Source of the DNA: an uncultured Oscillospiraceae bacterium
GTDB taxonomy: Bacteria; Bacillota; Clostridia; Oscillospirales; Oscillospiraceae
Length of the DNA stretch: 64,000 nucleotides
Direction of reading: 5' to 3'
NCBI GenBank assembly: GCA_944385475.1
Contig: CALWXJ010000043.1
Location: 1-64,000, forward strand
Part shown: positions 61,287 through 64,000 of the stretch, in pieces
Numbering within the stretch: position 1 is the stretch's first letter
Layout: each line of letters begins with the position of its first letter
The notes under the pieces: generated by a model
Database searches by the model: none
What the model was told of the DNA's origin: nothing
Seen by the model: the letters and a program-made list of their open reading frames with translations, nothing else
Position numbers and translations under genes: made by a program

Positions 61287-61452
61287 CTGGCTTCTGCCCA
61301 AAAAGGGGGACATAGCCCCCGGCGTTTCCCCGGAAAAGGAGGGAAACATGACAAATTGCCGGAGAGGGCAGGGTTTTTCGGCAAAAGCGATGACTTTTTT
61401 TGTAAAATTTACAAAACTTTTCATTCTTTTTGAATTTGTTGATTCTGCGCAC

Positions 61453-61481
61453 TTCTCAAAGCTCCCCGCAGCATATATAAT
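61453..61481 (+). promoter_or_regulatory. probable promoter of the Na/Pi cotransporter gene
   Basis: TTCTCA (61453-61458), 17-bp spacer, TATAAT (61476-61481). Confidence 0.55.
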
Positions 61482-61537
61482 GGTATCGTATCACAGTGCC
61501 TGCCCGCGGAAAGGCCCGGATAAAGGAGCAGTTGAAA

Positions 61538-63292
61538 ATGGACATTTTTTCCGTGTTTACCCTGTGCGGCGGCCTGGCCTTTTTCCTCTTTGGTATGAAC
61601 ACCATGTCCAAAAGCCTGGAGAAAATGGCCGGCGGCAAGCTGGAGCGCATTTTGAAGAAAATGACCTCCAACCCCATCAAGAGTCTTCTCTTGGGCGCGG
61701 GGATCACCATCGCCATCCAGTCCTCCTCAGCCATGACGGTGATGCTGGTGGGTCTGGTGAACTCCGGCGTCATGGAACTGAACCAGACCATCGGCGTGAT
61801 CATGGGTTCCAACATCGGCACCACCCTCACCGCCTGGATCTTGTCTCTTTCCGGCATCGAGAGCGAGAGCGTTTTTATCAAGATGCTCAAGCCGGAGAAT
61901 TTCTCTCCCCTGTTTGCCCTGGCGGGCGTCATCTTGATCATGGGCTCCCGCAAGCAGCGCCGGCGGGACATCGGCCGGATCCTGGTGGGCTTTTCCATTT
62001 TGATGTACGGCATGGAGCTGATGGGAGACGCCGTGAGTCCCCTGGCCGATATGCCCCAGTTTTCCAGCATGCTCACCGCCTTTGAAAATCCCCTGCTGGG
62101 CGTGCTGGTGGGCACGGTGTTCACCGGCATCATCCAGTCCTCCGCCGCCTCTGTGGGTATTTTGCAGGCCCTGGCCCTCACCGGCTCCATCACCTATGGC
62201 ATGGCCATCCCCATCATCATGGGCCAGAATATCGGCACCTGCGTCACCGCCCTCATCAGCTCCATCGGCGTCAACCGCAACGCCAAGCGGGTGAGTATCA
62301 TCCACATCTCCTTCAACGTCATCGGCACGGCGGTTTTCCTGGTGATATTCTACGGCGGCAACCTCCTCTTTGATTTCCAGTTTATGAAGGCGGTCACCTC
62401 CCCGGTGGGCATCGCCTTCTGCCACACTGTTTTCAACGTGTGTACCACGCTGATGCTGCTGCCCTTCTCCCGCCAGCTGGAACAGCTGGCGCGGAGGGTG
62501 GTCCCCAGCGACGGCAAATCCGAGCAGTACGCCTTTTTGGACCCCCGGCTGCTCCGCACCCCCGGCGTGGCCATCAGCGAAAGTGTCTCCACCGCCAACG
62601 AAATGGGGGCCCTGGCCCACAAGAATCTGCTGCTGGCCTTCCAGCAGATCGACTCCTATGACGAGGCCCGGGAGCAGGAGATTTTAGAAAATGAGGACAA
62701 GCTGGACACCTATGAGGACCATCTTACCTCGTATCTGGTGCAGATCTCCCAGCACGGGGTGTCCATGGACGATATCCACACCGTCTCCCGCCTGCTCCAC
62801 GCCATTGGCGACTTCGAGCGCATCGGCGACCATGCCTTGAACCTGCAGGAGTCCGCCCAGGAGATCCGAGACAAGCAGATCCAGTTCTCCGCTTCCGCCC
62901 AGGTGGAGCTGAAGATCGTGATGGACGCCGTCCGGGAGACTATGGAAGTGGCCTTCTCCTCCTTCCAGGGCGATGATGTGGTTTCCGCCCGGAATGTGGA
63001 GCCCCTGGAGGAGACGGTGGATCAGCTCATCGAGGAGATCCGCAACCGCCATATCCGCCGCCTGCAAAGCGGCACCTGCACCATCCAGCTGGGCTTCGTC
63101 CTCAGCGACCTGCTCACCAACTTCGAGCGGGTGTCTGACCACTGCTCCAACATCGCCCTTTGCGTCATTGAAGAACATGACGCCGACGTGGACCGCCACA
63201 CCTACCTCCACGATATCAAAAGCGACCCCTCCTTTGTGGAGAACCTGCGCCGCAACCTGAAAAAATATATGCTGCCCCCTGTACAAGGGTAA
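61538..63292 (+). CDS. Na/Pi cotransporter with C-terminal PhoU domain
   Basis: 584 aa. Two inverted Na/Pi repeats with the QSSSA (about residue 63) and QSSAA (about 206) signatures and about eight helices, then a cytosolic PhoU-like helical region (about 345-584; ENEDKLDTYEDHL, IGDFERIGDHALNL, NFERVSDHCSNIA). It imports phosphate with sodium; the PhoU part probably regulates it. ATG 61538 has AAAGGAG upstream. Confidence 0.92.
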   Translation: MDIFSVFTLCGGLAFFLFGMNTMSKSLEKMAGGKLERILKKMTSNPIKSLLLGAGITIAIQSSSAMTVMLVGLVNSGVMELNQTIGVIMGSNIGTTLTAWILSLSGIESESVFIKMLKPENFSPLFALAGVILIMGSRKQRRRDIGRILVGFSILMYGMELMGDAVSPLADMPQFSSMLTAFENPLLGVLVGTVFTGIIQSSAASVGILQALALTGSITYGMAIPIIMGQNIGTCVTALISSIGVNRNAKRVSIIHISFNVIGTAVFLVIFYGGNLLFDFQFMKAVTSPVGIAFCHTVFNVCTTLMLLPFSRQLEQLARRVVPSDGKSEQYAFLDPRLLRTPGVAISESVSTANEMGALAHKNLLLAFQQIDSYDEAREQEILENEDKLDTYEDHLTSYLVQISQHGVSMDDIHTVSRLLHAIGDFERIGDHALNLQESAQEIRDKQIQFSASAQVELKIVMDAVRETMEVAFSSFQGDDVVSARNVEPLEETVDQLIEEIRNRHIRRLQSGTCTIQLGFVLSDLLTNFERVSDHCSNIALCVIEEHDADVDRHTYLHDIKSDPSFVENLRRNLKKYMLPPVQG

Positions 63293-63296
63293 AGGA

Positions 63297-63334
63297 CAAG
63301 CCCCCGGGAAATTCCCCGGGGGCTTGCTGTTTTT
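63297..63334 (+). terminator. terminator after the Na/Pi cotransporter gene
   Basis: 12-bp stem CAAGCCCCCGGG/CCCGGGGGCTTG and a TTTTT shortly after. Confidence 0.8.
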
Positions 63335-63375
63335 CAAGATCCGTCCTCTTCCTCTGTCTCCCCGGCCTCCCAGGC

Positions 63376-63420
63376 AAAAAAGCGCCCCGGCGCATCCCCG
63401 AAAACGGGGGCGCCGGGGCA
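63376..63420 (-). terminator. terminator of the DegV gene
   Basis: A long imperfect stem (GCCCCGGCGC arm with GCGCCGGGGC) ends in six T on the minus strand. Confidence 0.8.
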
Positions 63421-63447
63421 CCCTTGTTCCCATCCCATCCAGGGTCC

Positions 63448-64000
63448 TCAATAGGTGACGATGAGGCCCCGGTTCATGGCATAAAAGCTGGTGAGGCCCC
63501 GGCAGGGCAGGATCTCCACCCGGCCCACCGGCAGCGCCTTTTTCAGCTGCGCCTTCAGGGCCATGGCCCCGTCCAGGTTCCCGCAGTGGGTGATGATCAC
63601 CTCCGCACCGGTGCAGTCCTTGGTGGACTCCATCACCCTGGCGATGGCCCGGTAGGTCCGCTGCACCCCCCGGGCCTTTGCCGCCACGTGAATGGTCCCC
63701 TCCGGGGTGGAGTCGGCGATGATGTGGATGCCCAAGTTGTGCAGCAGCGTCCCCGCCAGGGGGCTCATACGGCCGTTTTTGATAAGGTTTTCAAAGTTTT
63801 CCAGGGTAAAGCAGGTGTGCAGCGTGGGGCGGTAGGCCTCCACCTCCCGGCAGATGGTCTCAAAGTCCGCCCCGGACTCCGCCAGCTCCGCCGCCCGGCG
63901 GATCAGCAGGATCATGGCCCCGGACACAGAGCGGGAGTCCACCACATGGATCTGCTTTTCCGGGTGCTCTGCCAGCACCAGATCCCGGCCCATCATGGCG
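63448..64000 (-). CDS. DegV family protein, partial (5' end outside the window)
   Basis: The last 184 residues or so of a DegV fatty-acid-binding protein: IHVVDSRSVSGAMILLIRRA (strand and Ser-rich loop), TLENFENLIKNGRMSPLAG, which holds the family's second conserved site, and the closing HCGNLDGAMALKAQLKK and GRVEILPCRGL. Binds a fatty acid for FakA-type phosphorylation in relatives. About 100 N-terminal residues lie beyond position 64000. Confidence 0.88.
   Translation of the reverse strand, partial: AMMGRDLVLAEHPEKQIHVVDSRSVSGAMILLIRRAAELAESGADFETICREVEAYRPTLHTCFTLENFENLIKNGRMSPLAGTLLHNLGIHIIADSTPEGTIHVAAKARGVQRTYRAIARVMESTKDCTGAEVIITHCGNLDGAMALKAQLKKALPVGRVEILPCRGLTSFYAMNRGLIVTY

Noticed and set aside
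1..64000. CRISPR arrays, IS elements, prophage or rRNA operon
   Set aside because: No spaced direct repeats, transposase, integrase or phage structural genes were seen, and no rRNA sequence was recognised.

Overview
The window reads as a chromosomal segment of a GC-rich, spore-forming Clostridia bacterium, most likely in the Oscillospiraceae (the Flavonifractor, Oscillibacter and Intestinimonas neighbourhood). The reasons are Gram-positive housekeeping families, sporulation genes (yabP, yabQ), HemZ, RNase M5, an alanyl T-box leader, strong AGGAGG ribosome binding sites and GC-rich third codon positions. No rRNA, IS element, prophage or CRISPR array was seen. Two tRNA genes are present, Gly(CCC) and Ser(GGA).

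Layout. Positions 1-26.8 kb are mostly housekeeping: tRNA-Gly, a DD-carboxypeptidase, pgi, an SLH/glycosidase-like surface protein, then recJ, the (p)ppGpp synthetase, dtd, an MBL hydrolase, hemZ, a nucleoside kinase, a zinc-ribbon protein and purine nucleoside phosphorylase. A block with the gene order of the Bacillus subtilis yabM-yabR region follows (flippase, mazG, hup, rqcP, yabP, yabQ, divIC, S1 protein). After it come hpf, a PIN-like protein, gap, an orphan histidine-kinase-type ATPase, mnmA, tRNA-Ser, an XRE regulator and a HAD phosphatase.

Positions 26.8-50.6 kb form a metabolic island. On the minus strand, a near-perfect sigma-54 (-24/-12) promoter at 32478-32493 precedes eight tightly spaced genes: four proteins I cannot assign, a MoaB/MogA-like protein, a cupin, a NadD-type adenylyltransferase and a LarA-type protein that keeps the nickel-pincer residues. 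Next come a PatB-type C-S lyase and an EamA exporter behind a leader with an internal terminator, then a sigma-54 activator without the usual Fis-type DNA-binding end. Divergent from the activator, a second sigma-54 promoter (37584-37600) precedes a Cys/Met-type PLP lyase. Then follow two paralogous peptide-binding lipoproteins (the first with a one-base frameshift in its signal peptide), oppBCDF, a DUF3842 protein, a methionine gamma-lyase-like enzyme and a PutP-type sodium symporter. I read the island as an inducible system for importing and fermenting a peptide, amino acid or hydroxy acid, probably sulfur-containing, with a racemisation step. The substrate is not known. This is the strongest candidate for an undescribed system here.

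Positions 50.6-64 kb return to housekeeping: a DUF5662 protein, T-box-alaS, a HIT protein, an XRE regulator, comEC, holA, rnmV, a DUF6514-like protein, glnS, a Na/Pi cotransporter with a PhoU domain, and the 3' part of a DegV protein cut by the window end. Sigma-70 promoters and rho-independent terminators are listed where hexamers and spacing, or stem plus T-run, are clear by eye. No computation was run; family calls rest on recognised motifs and gene order.
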